A DNA stretch of 64,000 nt from Terripilifer ovatus (GTDB lineage: Bacteria; Pseudomonadota; Alphaproteobacteria; Rhizobiales; Beijerinckiaceae), in the NCBI GenBank assembly GCA_029222685.1, contig JARHVB010000041.1, forward strand, positions 1 to 64,000, written 5' to 3'. The notes under the pieces were generated by a model. That model did no database searches, was not told where the DNA came from, and worked only from the letters and a program-made list of their open reading frames with translations. Shown piece after piece: positions 51,850-61,211 of the stretch. The position numbers and the translations under genes were made by a program. Positions within the stretch are counted from its first letter, which is position 1. Every line of letters begins with the position of its first letter.

Positions 51850-53202
51850 ATGGGCGGCACCGGCGTCATCGACCAATTCCTCGAAGTCTTCACCCGCTAT
51901 ATCGATGGCGGCTTCGGCCTGCTTGGCGGCGAGGTGGCGTTCATCGCCACAACGCTGATCGTCATCGACGTGACGCTCGCCGCCTTATTCTGGAGCTGGG
52001 GCGCCGACGACGACATCATGGCGCGCCTGGTCAAGAAGACCCTGTTCGTCGGCGTCTTCGCTTACATCATCGGCAACTGGAACAACCTCTCGCGCATCGT
52101 CTTCGAGAGCTTCGCGGGGCTCGGTCTGAAAGCATCGGGCACCGGGTTCACCATCGAGGATCTCTTGCGCCCCGGTAAAGTCGCCCAAACTGGTCTAGAC
52201 GCTGGTCGGCCGCTTCTCGACTCCATCTCCAACTTGATGGGATGGATCGCCTTCTTCGAAAACTTCATCCAGATCGCCTGCCTGCTTTTCGCCTGGGCGC
52301 TGATCCTGCTCGCCTTCTTCATTCTGGCCGTCCAGCTCTTCATTACGCTGATCGAGTTCAAGCTCACGACCTTGGCCGGCTTCGTCCTCATTCCGTTCGG
52401 CCTGTTCGGCAAGTCCGCCTTCATGGCCGAGCGCGTGCTCGGCAACGTCATCTCCTCGGGCATCAAGGTGCTGGTGCTCGCCGTTATCATCGGCATCGGC
52501 TCGACATTGTTCGGCCAATTCACCGCCGGCTTCGGCAACCAGACGCCGACGATCGACCAAGCGATGGCGATCGTGCTCGCCGCATTGTCGCTGCTGGGCC
52601 TTGGCATCTTCGGTCCTGGCATCGCCAACGGCCTTGTCTCTGGTGGTCCGCAGCTTGGCGCCGGCGCGGCGGTCGGAACCGGGCTCGCCGCGGGCGGCGC
52701 TCTGGTCGCGGCCGGCGCGGCTGGCGGAATGGCCCTGCGCGGCGGCGCCGCTGCTCTTTCCGGAACCGCCGCTGCCGCTCGTGGGGGAGCAGCCCTGGCC
52801 GGTGGCGCCTCGACGGCCTACAGCCTCGGCGCCGCCGGTCAGTCGGGCGCGTCGGCCGTTGGGTCCGGACTCGGTGGCGTTGCTCGCGCCGCTGGCGCGG
52901 CCGCCACTTCACCGCTGCGTCGCGCGGCCTCCCGGGCAGCCGACAGCATGAAGTCGAGCTTCTCCGAAGGCGGCAAATCTGCGTTCGCCGCCACCGGCGG
53001 CACATCGACCATGGGTTCGATCGGCGCAAGCGCGTCCGAGGCTGCGCCGTCCGCGGCAACTGACGGGCCGCCGGCCTGGGCCCAGCGCATGAAGCGTTCT
53101 CAGGCCTTGAGCCACGGTGTGACCGCGGCCGCCCACGCCGTGCGTAGCGGCGACAGCCACGGCGGCGGCTCTTCCATCAATCTCTCCGGAGGCGACCGCT
53201 AA
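51850..53202 (+). CDS. trbL: Conjugal transfer protein TrbL
   Basis: A 450-residue polytopic protein (VirB6-like) with about six transmembrane helices in the first 300 residues and a Gly/Ala/Ser-rich C-terminal third (around 265-400). Recognisable parts are FLEVFTRYIDGGFGLL, RIVFESFAGLGLKASG and KLTTLAGFVLIPFGLFGKSAFMAERVLG. It forms part of the inner-membrane channel. Its stop overlaps the trbF start. Confidence 0.93.
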   Translation: MGGTGVIDQFLEVFTRYIDGGFGLLGGEVAFIATTLIVIDVTLAALFWSWGADDDIMARLVKKTLFVGVFAYIIGNWNNLSRIVFESFAGLGLKASGTGFTIEDLLRPGKVAQTGLDAGRPLLDSISNLMGWIAFFENFIQIACLLFAWALILLAFFILAVQLFITLIEFKLTTLAGFVLIPFGLFGKSAFMAERVLGNVISSGIKVLVLAVIIGIGSTLFGQFTAGFGNQTPTIDQAMAIVLAALSLLGLGIFGPGIANGLVSGGPQLGAGAAVGTGLAAGGALVAAGAAGGMALRGGAAALSGTAAAARGGAALAGGASTAYSLGAAGQSGASAVGSGLGGVARAAGAAATSPLRRAASRAADSMKSSFSEGGKSAFAATGGTSTMGSIGASASEAAPSAATDGPPAWAQRMKRSQALSHGVTAAAHAVRSGDSHGGGSSINLSGGDR

Positions 53203-53885
53203 TGTTCAAAAGACCCTCGACCCACTACGGCAAAGCGCCCGAACCCGAGACGCCGTACCAGCGCGCCGCTCAGGTCTGGGACGAGCGCATCGGCGCCGCT
53301 CGCGTCCAGGCGAAGAATTGGCGCTTCATGGCGTTCGGTTCGCTGCTCCTGTCCGCCAGCTTCGCAGCGGCGCTGGTCTGGCAATCGGCGCGCGGCACGA
53401 TCGTGCCGTGGGTGGTGCAGGTCGACAGGCTCGGCCAGGCGCAGGCCGTGGCGCCAGCGGTCGCCGATTATCGTCCGACCGATCCCCAGATCGCCTTTCA
53501 TCTCGCACGCTTCATCGAGCAGGTCCGCTCGATCCCGGCCGACGCCATCATCGTCCGGCAGAACTGGCTGCGCGCCTACGACTTCACGACCGACCGTGGC
53601 GCGATGGCGCTCAACGACTACGCGCGATCCAACGACCCCTTCACCAAGGTCGGCCGGCAGCAGATCGCTGTCGACGTCTCCAGCGTCATCCGGGCATCGC
53701 CGGACAGTTTCCGTGTCGCCTGGGTCGAGCGCCGGTACGAGAACGGCCAGCTCGCCGAGACGACCCGCTGGACCGCCATCCTCACCATCGTCGTGCAGGT
53801 TCCGCGCAACGCCGATCGGCTGCGCGCCAACCCGCTTGGAATCTACGTCAACGCCATCAACTGGTCACGGGAGCTTGGGCAATGA
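53202..53885 (+). CDS. trbF: Conjugal transfer protein TrbF
   Basis: A 227-residue VirB8-like bitopic protein: YQRAAQVWDERIGAARVQAKNWRFMAFGSLLLSASFAAAL gives the cytoplasmic start and single membrane helix, followed by the periplasmic domain with PWVVQVDRLGQAQAV, the YARSNDPF block and VRVAWVERRY-type strands. It is an assembly factor of the channel and overlaps trbG. Confidence 0.94.
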   Translation: MFKRPSTHYGKAPEPETPYQRAAQVWDERIGAARVQAKNWRFMAFGSLLLSASFAAALVWQSARGTIVPWVVQVDRLGQAQAVAPAVADYRPTDPQIAFHLARFIEQVRSIPADAIIVRQNWLRAYDFTTDRGAMALNDYARSNDPFTKVGRQQIAVDVSSVIRASPDSFRVAWVERRYENGQLAETTRWTAILTIVVQVPRNADRLRANPLGIYVNAINWSRELGQ

Positions 53886-54907
53886 AGCCGTCTTTCCGTA
53901 AAGCCGGAAACCCGGCTTCTCGCACTTCCACATTTACGATTCTCCTGCTGTGCACGTCGGCGCTCGCCGGCTGCGCCACGGCGAACAGGCCGCCAGAGAT
54001 CTCCTATGATGACGCCGTGCCAGCGGCGCTGAGCGCCAATCCTCCGGCTCCCGTCCGCGTGGTCGAGCTGCCGCGACCTCTGCCACTCCCCGGTCAGATG
54101 AAGCCCGTCGAGCCATCCCGCGGCACGCCCGAACCCACCGATCCGACAGCGCGCGTCAATCAGGCGAACGCCGCCGCGCGCGTGCAGCCTGTCCGCGACG
54201 GCTTCATCAATGCCATGCAGGTCTATCCCTATACGGGCGGCGCGCTCTATCAGGTCTACACCGCCGTCGGGCAGATCACCGACATCGCTCTTCAGCCGGG
54301 CGAGCAACTGGTCGGCTCCGGCCCGGTCGCCGCCGGCGACACGGTTCGCTGGATCATCGGCGACACGTTGAGCGGCTCGGGCGCGACCCAGCAAGTTCAT
54401 ATCCTGGTGAAACCGACCCGCGCCGACTTGATGACGAATCTCATCATCAACACCAATTTGCGCACCTACCACATGGAGCTGCGCTCGACCGAGCGCACCT
54501 ATATGGCGTCGGTGTCCTGGCAGTATCCGCAGGATCAGCTTATCGCGCTGCGGCGCCAGAACGCGCAGGCCGAGGCCAGCAGTCCCGTCGCCACCGGCGT
54601 CGACCTCGCCAACATCAATTTCCGCTACGCCATCGAGGGCGACCGTGCGCCCTGGCGGCCGCTGCGCGCCTACGATGATGGACGCCAAGTCTTCATCGAG
54701 TTTCCGCGCGGCATTGGTCAGGGCGAAATGCCGCCGCTATTCGTCGTCGGTCCGGAGGGCAACACCTCCGAACTCGTGAACTACCGCGTCCGCGCCAACT
54801 ACATGATCGTCGACCGCCTGTTCGCGGCCGCCGAGCTGCGCTTCGGCGCTGGCGACCGCCAGAAGCGCGTCCGCATCGTCCGCACTGACGGGAGGCCGAC
54901 GTCGTGA
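53882..54907 (+). CDS. trbG: Conjugal transfer protein TrbG
   Basis: A 341-residue VirB9-like outer-membrane-complex lipoprotein. The signal ends in the lipobox LAGC (Cys near 33). The body has the VirB9 marks GALYQVYTAVGQITDIALQPGEQL, TQQVHILVKPTRADLMTNLIINTNLRTYHMEL and NYMIVDRLFAAAELRFG. It pairs with TrbI in the outer core. Confidence 0.95.
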   Translation: MKPSFRKAGNPASRTSTFTILLLCTSALAGCATANRPPEISYDDAVPAALSANPPAPVRVVELPRPLPLPGQMKPVEPSRGTPEPTDPTARVNQANAAARVQPVRDGFINAMQVYPYTGGALYQVYTAVGQITDIALQPGEQLVGSGPVAAGDTVRWIIGDTLSGSGATQQVHILVKPTRADLMTNLIINTNLRTYHMELRSTERTYMASVSWQYPQDQLIALRRQNAQAEASSPVATGVDLANINFRYAIEGDRAPWRPLRAYDDGRQVFIEFPRGIGQGEMPPLFVVGPEGNTSELVNYRVRANYMIVDRLFAAAELRFGAGDRQKRVRIVRTDGRPTS

Positions 54908-56106
54908 GCGACCCTGAACCCCGGAAAGAAGAAGAGGCGCCGCTGACCGGGTCGGGCGGCGACGCGGCCGACCCGATGCGGCTGCGTGGCGAGGCGCCGC
55001 GCGTCACGCGGCTCTCGCGCAAGGTGCTCGCCGGCATCGGACTCGTGGCGAGCGTCGGCATCGGCGGCGCGTTGATCTACGCACTACAAACCCGCGACGC
55101 GGGGAGGCCCGCAGAAGAACTTTACTCGACCGACAATCGATCGACCGCCGACGGCCTGGCCGGATTGCCGCGCGATTACAGCGGTGTTCCGCAATTGGGT
55201 CCGCCGCTTCCGGGCGACCTCGGGCGACCCATCCTGGGCGCGCAAAATCGTGGCCAGCCATCGCCGAACCAGCCCAATCCGGGCATGAGCGCGGAGGAGC
55301 AACGGCGCCTGCAGGAGATCGAAACCGCCCGCGTCAGCAGGCTTTTCAGCGGCACCGAGAACCGGCCCATAGCCTCGACGGGCCCCGGCGCCGCGACGAT
55401 CGCGCCGCCGCCTGTGCCGGACCTCACGGGCCTCGGACTCGCGCCGCCACCCGCCACTCCATCGGCCCAGGATCGGCAGCTCGCATTCCTCAATGCGGCC
55501 GCCGACCGGCGCACGGTCGCGCCGGATCGCGTCGCCGCGCCGGCGTCGCCTTACATCCTCCAGGCGGGCGCCGTGATCGCGGCGGCCCTCATTACCGGTA
55601 TCCATTCGGATCTCCCGGGCCAGATCACCGCGCAGGTGACGGAGAACATCTACGACAGCCCGACAGGCCGCATCCTCTTGGTGCCCCAGGGCACCCGCGT
55701 GATCGGTCAATACAACAACAGCGTTCAGTTCGGTCAAAGCCGCGTGCTCCTGGTCTGGAACCGGCTGATCTTCCCGAACGGACGCTCGATCGTCCTCGAG
55801 CGCCAGCCGGGCGCAGACGTCGAGGGGTACGCGGGCCTGCAAGACGGCGTCGACTACCATTGGTGGGATCTCGCAAAGGCGGCCGGCCTCTCGACACTGC
55901 TGAGCGTCGGTGCCGAGCTCGCGACCAATGACGACGACCGTTTGATCCAGGCGATCCGCAACGGCGGCCAGGACACGATCAACGATGCCGGCCAGCAGAT
56001 CATCCGCCGGCAGCTTAATGTCGCGCCGACACTGACCATCCGGCCGGGCTTTCCCGTGCGCGTGATCGTTACGCGCGACCTGGTGCTCGAACCCTACGGA
56101 GGCTAG
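54904..56106 (+). CDS. trbI: Conjugal transfer protein TrbI
   Basis: A 400-residue VirB10-like protein spanning the envelope. GTG 54904 overlaps the trbG stop. A membrane helix (KVLAGIGLVASVGIGGALIYAL) is followed by a Pro-rich linker (about 70-190) and the C-terminal domain: SPYILQAGAVIAAALITGIHSDLPGQITAQVTENIYDSPTGRILLVPQGTRVIGQYN and LPGADV-like EGYAGLQDGVDYHWWDL. Confidence 0.95.
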   Translation: MSDPEPRKEEEAPLTGSGGDAADPMRLRGEAPRVTRLSRKVLAGIGLVASVGIGGALIYALQTRDAGRPAEELYSTDNRSTADGLAGLPRDYSGVPQLGPPLPGDLGRPILGAQNRGQPSPNQPNPGMSAEEQRRLQEIETARVSRLFSGTENRPIASTGPGAATIAPPPVPDLTGLGLAPPPATPSAQDRQLAFLNAAADRRTVAPDRVAAPASPYILQAGAVIAAALITGIHSDLPGQITAQVTENIYDSPTGRILLVPQGTRVIGQYNNSVQFGQSRVLLVWNRLIFPNGRSIVLERQPGADVEGYAGLQDGVDYHWWDLAKAAGLSTLLSVGAELATNDDDRLIQAIRNGGQDTINDAGQQIIRRQLNVAPTLTIRPGFPVRVIVTRDLVLEPYGG

Positions 56107-56109
56107 CCG

Positions 56110-56340
56110 ATGGGCAAGCTAAAGCTCGGGCCACTCGAAGACGACAAGCCCGTGAAGATTTCGGTGGAGCTACCCGCCGCACTTCACCGCGATCTCATCG
56201 CCTATGCGGAGATTCTTGGCCGCGAAAGCGGCCAAGCCGCGGAGCCCTCCAAGCTGGTCGCACCGATGATCGCGCGTTTCATGGCCACCGACCGGGGATT
56301 CCTCAAGGCGAAGCGCGCGGCGAGCAACGGTAGCTCATAG
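56110..56340 (+). CDS. DUF2274 protein
   Basis: A 76-residue protein (LKLGPLEDDKPVKISVELPAALHRDLIAYAEILGRESGQ, then PSKLVAPMIARFMATDRGF) of DUF2274, which regularly closes the Trb operon in this type of ICE. It resembles a ribbon-helix-helix DNA-binding protein. Three bases separate it from trbI. Confidence 0.87.
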   Translation: MGKLKLGPLEDDKPVKISVELPAALHRDLIAYAEILGRESGQAAEPSKLVAPMIARFMATDRGFLKAKRAASNGSS

Positions 56341-56719
56341 GCCGAGGGCAGAGGCAGAGCATCCCGGCGCATTCGCGCCGGCCATATGGTCGCCGTATCG
56401 CAAGGATCATCGAACTGATGCGCCACACAGTCTCAAAGCCCTGCGCGGCCATGAGGGGTCTATATTCGTCCAGCCCCAGGCTCCCATGATAGAGCGGCTC
56501 ATGGCCATCGATCAGGTTGTAGGTCGTTATTTGATATCGGGCGTTTTCATGCTTGAGGGACGCCCAGCCCTGCGACGAGGGAAATCCTGCGTTGCCCGAT
56601 GTGATCCATCTCAATGCGCCAGTCACGCAGGACATAAGGCCTATAACGAGCGCAGGATTTCATGCACAAGAACGCATTTGAAGCGATACATGTGTCTTTC
56701 GCTGCCAGCTGCGCGTCCC
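56341..56719. other. Gap with a possible gene remnant
   Basis: No intact gene is seen between DUF2274 and the LysR gene. On the minus strand, roughly 56410-56580, a frame translates to a protein-like stretch (NARYQITTYNLIDGHEPLYHG and on to AAQGFETVW) without a matching start or end, so it may be the debris of a lost gene. I do not recognise the family. Confidence 0.35.
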
Positions 56720-57664
56720 CTAGACGCCGTTCGGCCGCACACCCAACGGCGGGCATCGCTCTTCCAGCACCTGAATGAAATTCCGCAGCGCAGGATTCTC
56801 GTTGCCCGGCATCCAATGGCCACAAAAGCCAACACGTGTTGATCCATTGCCGTCGCGCGTCTCGCGAAACACGATGCCGTGCGGGACTGACCCCATGCAG
56901 GATTCGCACACTGCTGTGATGCCACGTCCCGCGCTGACCAGGCACTTGAGGCTTTCCGCGTTGACGTTGTGATGGTCGATGTCGAGCGACTCCCCCGGCG
57001 TGAGCAGCTTCGCAGTCAGAATAGCCTCGATCTCGGGCCCCGGATCCCGCGTACTCAACACGAACCGTTCTCGCTTCAGGTCAGTCCAGTTGAGGACGTC
57101 CTTGGCTGCGAGCCGATGGGTTTCAGGAAGAGCGATCAGGATCCGTTCGCTCCAGAGCGCCATCGACGTGCCACCTTCGGCTGTCGGCTCGCCAGTGACG
57201 ATCGCAATGTCGATCTGCCCGTTTCGCAGGCCGGTGCACAAACGACAGCGCTCGTCCTCAACCACGCTGATGCGCACTTGCGGAAAACGGCGCGCATAGT
57301 CGAGCAGCGTGCTGCGCAAATTCCCGGCCGAGAGCGAGGTGTAGAACCCGAGCCGGAGTTGTCCAGTCGCGCCCCGCGCCACCGCATCTGCGGCATCCAC
57401 AATCGCTTGGAGGTCATCGAGAATCCGCCGTGCGCCTTGAAGAAAGTCGCGCCCCACAGGTGTCGGCCGCACGCCCCCATTGGTCCGTTCGAACAATCGA
57501 TAGCCGAGGCGCTCCTCAAGAGTTCGGATTCTGCGGCTGAGATTTGATTGCTTGACTCCAAGTGCGTCGGCCGCCTTGCGGAAGCTGCCGTGCTGCGACG
57601 CCGCATCAGCGTAGCGGAGATGCTTGAGCTCAACCGGTAACGTCCCAAGGTCTCGGCCGCGCAT
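56720..57664 (-). CDS. LysR-family transcriptional regulator
   Basis: A 314-residue LysR regulator. The N-terminal winged HTH is at about residues 12-72 (LKHLRYADAASQHGSFRKAADALGVKQSNLSRRIRTLEERLGYRLFER) and the ligand-binding domain covers 100-300 (LRLGFYTSLSAGNLRSTLLDYARRFPQVRISVVED, VSAGRGITAVCES). LysR genes at this position, behind the Trb operon and in the opposite direction, recur in this ICE family, so it may control transfer or nearby cargo. The inducer is unknown. Confidence 0.92.
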   Translation of the reverse strand: MRGRDLGTLPVELKHLRYADAASQHGSFRKAADALGVKQSNLSRRIRTLEERLGYRLFERTNGGVRPTPVGRDFLQGARRILDDLQAIVDAADAVARGATGQLRLGFYTSLSAGNLRSTLLDYARRFPQVRISVVEDERCRLCTGLRNGQIDIAIVTGEPTAEGGTSMALWSERILIALPETHRLAAKDVLNWTDLKRERFVLSTRDPGPEIEAILTAKLLTPGESLDIDHHNVNAESLKCLVSAGRGITAVCESCMGSVPHGIVFRETRDGNGSTRVGFCGHWMPGNENPALRNFIQVLEERCPPLGVRPNGV

Positions 57665-57735
57665 GTCACGATCGCGATGTTATCTGTTGCACGCTGCTCG
57701 GGCTGTAAACAGAACTCCCGCAGCCCAAGCGGGCA

Positions 57736-57864
57736 TCAACGCGAGACATGCAGCTTGACCTGCGCGCTAGCATCCAGCACGCGCTTGAACGCCGCATCGA
57801 CATCGTCGACGTGCAGCTCGAAGACAATCGTCGTTCGACCGAGCATCCCGGGCGAGCGCATGGC
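57736..57864 (-). pseudogene. VOC/PhnB-like protein fragment
   Basis: A short piece encodes GMLGRTTIVFELHVDDVDAAFKRVLDASAQVKLHV, the core strand-helix unit of a vicinal-oxygen-chelate (glyoxalase/PhnB-like) protein, then meets a stop. No start and no second half are present. It is a relic of a deleted gene between the LysR and efflux genes. The remainder of 57665-58046 shows nothing coding. Confidence 0.6.
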
Positions 57865-58046
57865 ACGCAATAACACTAACCATTGCTGCTCCGATCTGCG
57901 CGCCAACCGATTCGTCGACGTTGAGCGTATAAAGCTATTCAGCGGCGAAGGGACGCTTGTGCCATTCCTGCGCCTTGGCAGCGTGCCGCACTGGATGCGC
58001 GGCTCATCCGCGCGAGGGCCTTTGATTGCCATGATTGTTCGAAACG

Positions 58047-61000
58047 TCACTTCTTGAATTCGCCCAGCACGAAATCGTTTCCTTCCGACTCCTCGAACAT
58101 CGGCTTATACATCTCAGGCCTTGCTCTTGCGTTCCCTTTGAGGAAAGACCGCAAACGCTCAAGATAGAGATAGACGACCGGCGTGGTGTAGAGTGTAAGT
58201 AGTTGGCTGAGCGCGAGTCCGCCGACCATTGCGTAGCCAAGCGGCTGGCGCAGCTCCGAGCCGGTGCCAGTGGCGAGTGCGAGCGGGACGCCCGCAAGAA
58301 GCGCCGCCGCCGTCGTCATCAAGATCGGGCGAAAACGTAACAGGCAGGCTTCGCGGATCGCCTCGATTGGCGTCATATGACGGTCACGCTGGGCAACGAT
58401 GGCAAAGTCGACCAGCATAATGCCGTTCTTTTTCACGATGCCGATCAAGAGAATGAGCGCGATTATACCAATCACGGACAAGTCCATATGGCCGACGTGC
58501 AGCGCGAGCAACGCGCCGATACCGGCTGACGGCAGCGTCGATAGAATCGTTAGAGGATGGATAAAGCTTTCATAGAGAATCCCGAGGACGATGTAGACGA
58601 CGACCAGGGCCGCCACGATCAGCGCCGGCGTCGTCGCCAGCGAGGTCTGGAAGGCCTGTGCGTTGCCCTGGAATGCGCCGATGACCGAGCCCGGCATGCC
58701 GATCTCGAGGGCAGCCTGGTTGATGGCGTCGACGGCCTGGCCGAGCGCGACGCCCGGCGTCAGGTTGAACGACAGCGTGACCGACGGGAACTGTCCCTGA
58801 TGCGTGACGGACAGCGGCCCGACCTTGGTCGTATCGAACGTCACCAGAGCCGAAAGCGGAACAGCGGCACCGGTCAGCGGCGACTTGAGATAGATCCGCT
58901 GTAGTGACGAGAAGTCGGCCTGCTGCTCCGGCAGTATCTCGAGGATGATCGGATAAGTATTGAGCTGCGTGAAGTATTGCGTGATCTGCCGCTGGCCGAA
59001 GGCACTGTTAAGGGTGTCGTCGATCAGTTGCACCGAAATGCCGAAACGGGAGGCCTGATCGCGATTGATCAGCACCGTGATCTGCGGCGCGCTGGCGAGC
59101 AGATCCGTCGATACGTCGGCGACTTCCCGAAGCGCCCGCATCGTCTCGAGCATCCTCTGTGACCACTTGGTCAGCTCGACGACATCGGTGCTCTGCAGCG
59201 TGTACTGGAAGCTCCCTCGGGAACTCCGGCCGCCGACCGTGATGTCCTGGATCGCCTGCATGGACAGGCTCGCGCCCTGGACCTTGGCAACTTCCGGCCG
59301 CAGCCGATTGATAATCTGCGAGGCGCTCAACGCGCGCTCTTCGCGCGGCTTGAGAACGATGGTGAAACGGGCGGTATTCGCGGTCTGCGCATTGCCGTTG
59401 CCGCCCGTGCTGGCGGTGGTCGCACTGACCCCGGCAACGTCGGGATCGCGCAGGATGACCTCGCCGAGCGCCCGCATCAGGCGCTGCATTTCCTCGGACG
59501 AGGCTCCTTGCGAAGTTTCCGCCACGCCGCCGATCAGACCGATGTCCTGCGGCGGGAAGAAGCCCTTCGGGATCTGAACCGCCATGACAATGGTCAGCGC
59601 CACCGTGGCGAAGAACACGGCCAGCATCGCGGCTTGGTGTCGCAGCGCGATGTCGAGCGTGTGCCGGTAGCCCGACAGCATGGCGTCGAAGACCGATTCG
59701 ATTGCCCGATAGACACGGCCGTGCTTGCCGGATTCCTGCTGCAGGAAGCGCGCGCACAGCATCGGTACGAGCGTCAACGAGACGAACACGGAGACCAGGA
59801 TCGACGCCGTCACGGTGAGCGCGAATTCACGAAACAGGCGTCCGACGATGCCGCCCATGAGCAGAAGCGGGATGAAGACCGCGACCAGGGACACGCTGAT
59901 CGACAGGACCGTGAAGGCGATCTCGCGCGATCCTCTGAGCGCCGCTTCGAATGGCGAGCTGCCGCCCTCCAGGTGACGATGGATATTCTCGACGACGACG
60001 ATGACGTCGTCGACCATGAAGCCGATAGCGATGGTGAGAGCCATCAGTGAGACATTGTTGAGACTGAAGCCGAGGAGATACATCGCGGCGAACGAGCCGA
60101 CGAGGGCCAGCACCACGGCGACGCTCGGGATCACCGTCGCCCAGAGGCTTCGCAGGAAGAGCAGGACCACCATCACGACGAGGGCGACAGTAAGCGCAAG
60201 CGTGAACTCCACCTCATGGACCGAGGCGCGGATCGTGACCGTCCGATCGAGAGCGGTCTCTACCGTGATAGCGGGAGGAAGGTTCGCGGTGAGGCGCGGC
60301 AGCTGCGCCTTGATCTGGTCGACCGTTTCGATGACGTTGGCGCCGGGCTGCTTGTTGACCGAGAGCAGAATGCCCGGCGTGTTGTTATGGTAGGCTGCGG
60401 CGTTCCTGTCGGCCGCCGCGGCCACCGCACGGCCGACGTCCCGCACCCGGACCGGCGCGCCGTCGCGATAAGCAATGGTGACGTCCTCGAACGCCTCCGC
60501 CTCGGTGACCTGATCGTTGGCGACGAAGACGAAGCTCGCCTTCGCGGTCGTGAGGCTGCCCTTCGGGGCGTTCGTGGTCGCGCCAACGAGAGCGCCGCGC
60601 ACCTCTTCGAGCGTCAGCCCGCGCGCTGCGAGCTTGGCTGGATCGACCTGGATGCGAAGGGAAGGCCGCTGCTCGCCGCCGATGGAGACCTGGGCGACGC
60701 CCGATACCTGCGAGATCTGCTGCGCAAGGTAGCTGTCGGCATATTCGCTGACCGCAGTGAGCGGCAGCGTGTCGGAATGCACCGACAAGATCAGGATCGG
60801 CGCTTCGGCGGGGTTGAGCTTCCGGTAGGTTGGCGGGGATGGCATGGATTCCGGTAGTGTCCGGGCCGCCGCTGAGATCGCCGCCTGCACGTCCTGCGCG
60901 GCCGCATCGATGTTGCGCTCGAGGTCGAATTGAATGGTGATCGACGTCGCACCGAGCGCGCTGAACGACGTCATCTGCGTGACGCCGGCGATCTGCCCGA

Positions 61001-61211
61001 ACTGACGTTCGAGCGGTGTCGCGACGGACGACGCCATAGTGTCCGGGCTTGCGCCGGGAAGCGTAGCAGTGACCTGAATGGTCGGAAAGTCGGCCTGCGG
61101 GAGCGGCGCAACCGGCAAGAACAAGAACGAAGTGATTCCCGCAAACGCCAGCGCCACCATCAGGAGCGTAGTTGCGACCGGACGCCTGATGAACGGTTCG
61201 GAAAGGTTCAT
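58047..61211 (-). CDS. RND multidrug efflux permease, MdtB/MuxB type
   Basis: A 1054-residue inner-membrane proton antiporter of the HAE1 RND family. N-terminal MNLSEPFIRRPVATTLLMVALAFAGI, then FPTIQVTATLPGASPDTMASSVATPLERQ. The proton-relay helix GFMVDDVIVVVENIHRHLEGG holds the conserved Asp pair, and SVSLVAVFIPLLLMGGIVGRLFREF follows. The second half repeats the pattern (ILLIGIVKKNGIMLVDFA). It takes up drugs or lipophilic compounds and passes them through an adaptor and a TolC-like protein. It overlaps the adaptor gene by four bases. Confidence 0.94.
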   Translation of the reverse strand: MNLSEPFIRRPVATTLLMVALAFAGITSFLFLPVAPLPQADFPTIQVTATLPGASPDTMASSVATPLERQFGQIAGVTQMTSFSALGATSITIQFDLERNIDAAAQDVQAAISAAARTLPESMPSPPTYRKLNPAEAPILILSVHSDTLPLTAVSEYADSYLAQQISQVSGVAQVSIGGEQRPSLRIQVDPAKLAARGLTLEEVRGALVGATTNAPKGSLTTAKASFVFVANDQVTEAEAFEDVTIAYRDGAPVRVRDVGRAVAAAADRNAAAYHNNTPGILLSVNKQPGANVIETVDQIKAQLPRLTANLPPAITVETALDRTVTIRASVHEVEFTLALTVALVVMVVLLFLRSLWATVIPSVAVVLALVGSFAAMYLLGFSLNNVSLMALTIAIGFMVDDVIVVVENIHRHLEGGSSPFEAALRGSREIAFTVLSISVSLVAVFIPLLLMGGIVGRLFREFALTVTASILVSVFVSLTLVPMLCARFLQQESGKHGRVYRAIESVFDAMLSGYRHTLDIALRHQAAMLAVFFATVALTIVMAVQIPKGFFPPQDIGLIGGVAETSQGASSEEMQRLMRALGEVILRDPDVAGVSATTASTGGNGNAQTANTARFTIVLKPREERALSASQIINRLRPEVAKVQGASLSMQAIQDITVGGRSSRGSFQYTLQSTDVVELTKWSQRMLETMRALREVADVSTDLLASAPQITVLINRDQASRFGISVQLIDDTLNSAFGQRQITQYFTQLNTYPIILEILPEQQADFSSLQRIYLKSPLTGAAVPLSALVTFDTTKVGPLSVTHQGQFPSVTLSFNLTPGVALGQAVDAINQAALEIGMPGSVIGAFQGNAQAFQTSLATTPALIVAALVVVYIVLGILYESFIHPLTILSTLPSAGIGALLALHVGHMDLSVIGIIALILLIGIVKKNGIMLVDFAIVAQRDRHMTPIEAIREACLLRFRPILMTTAAALLAGVPLALATGTGSELRQPLGYAMVGGLALSQLLTLYTTPVVYLYLERLRSFLKGNARARPEMYKPMFEESEGNDFVLGEFKK

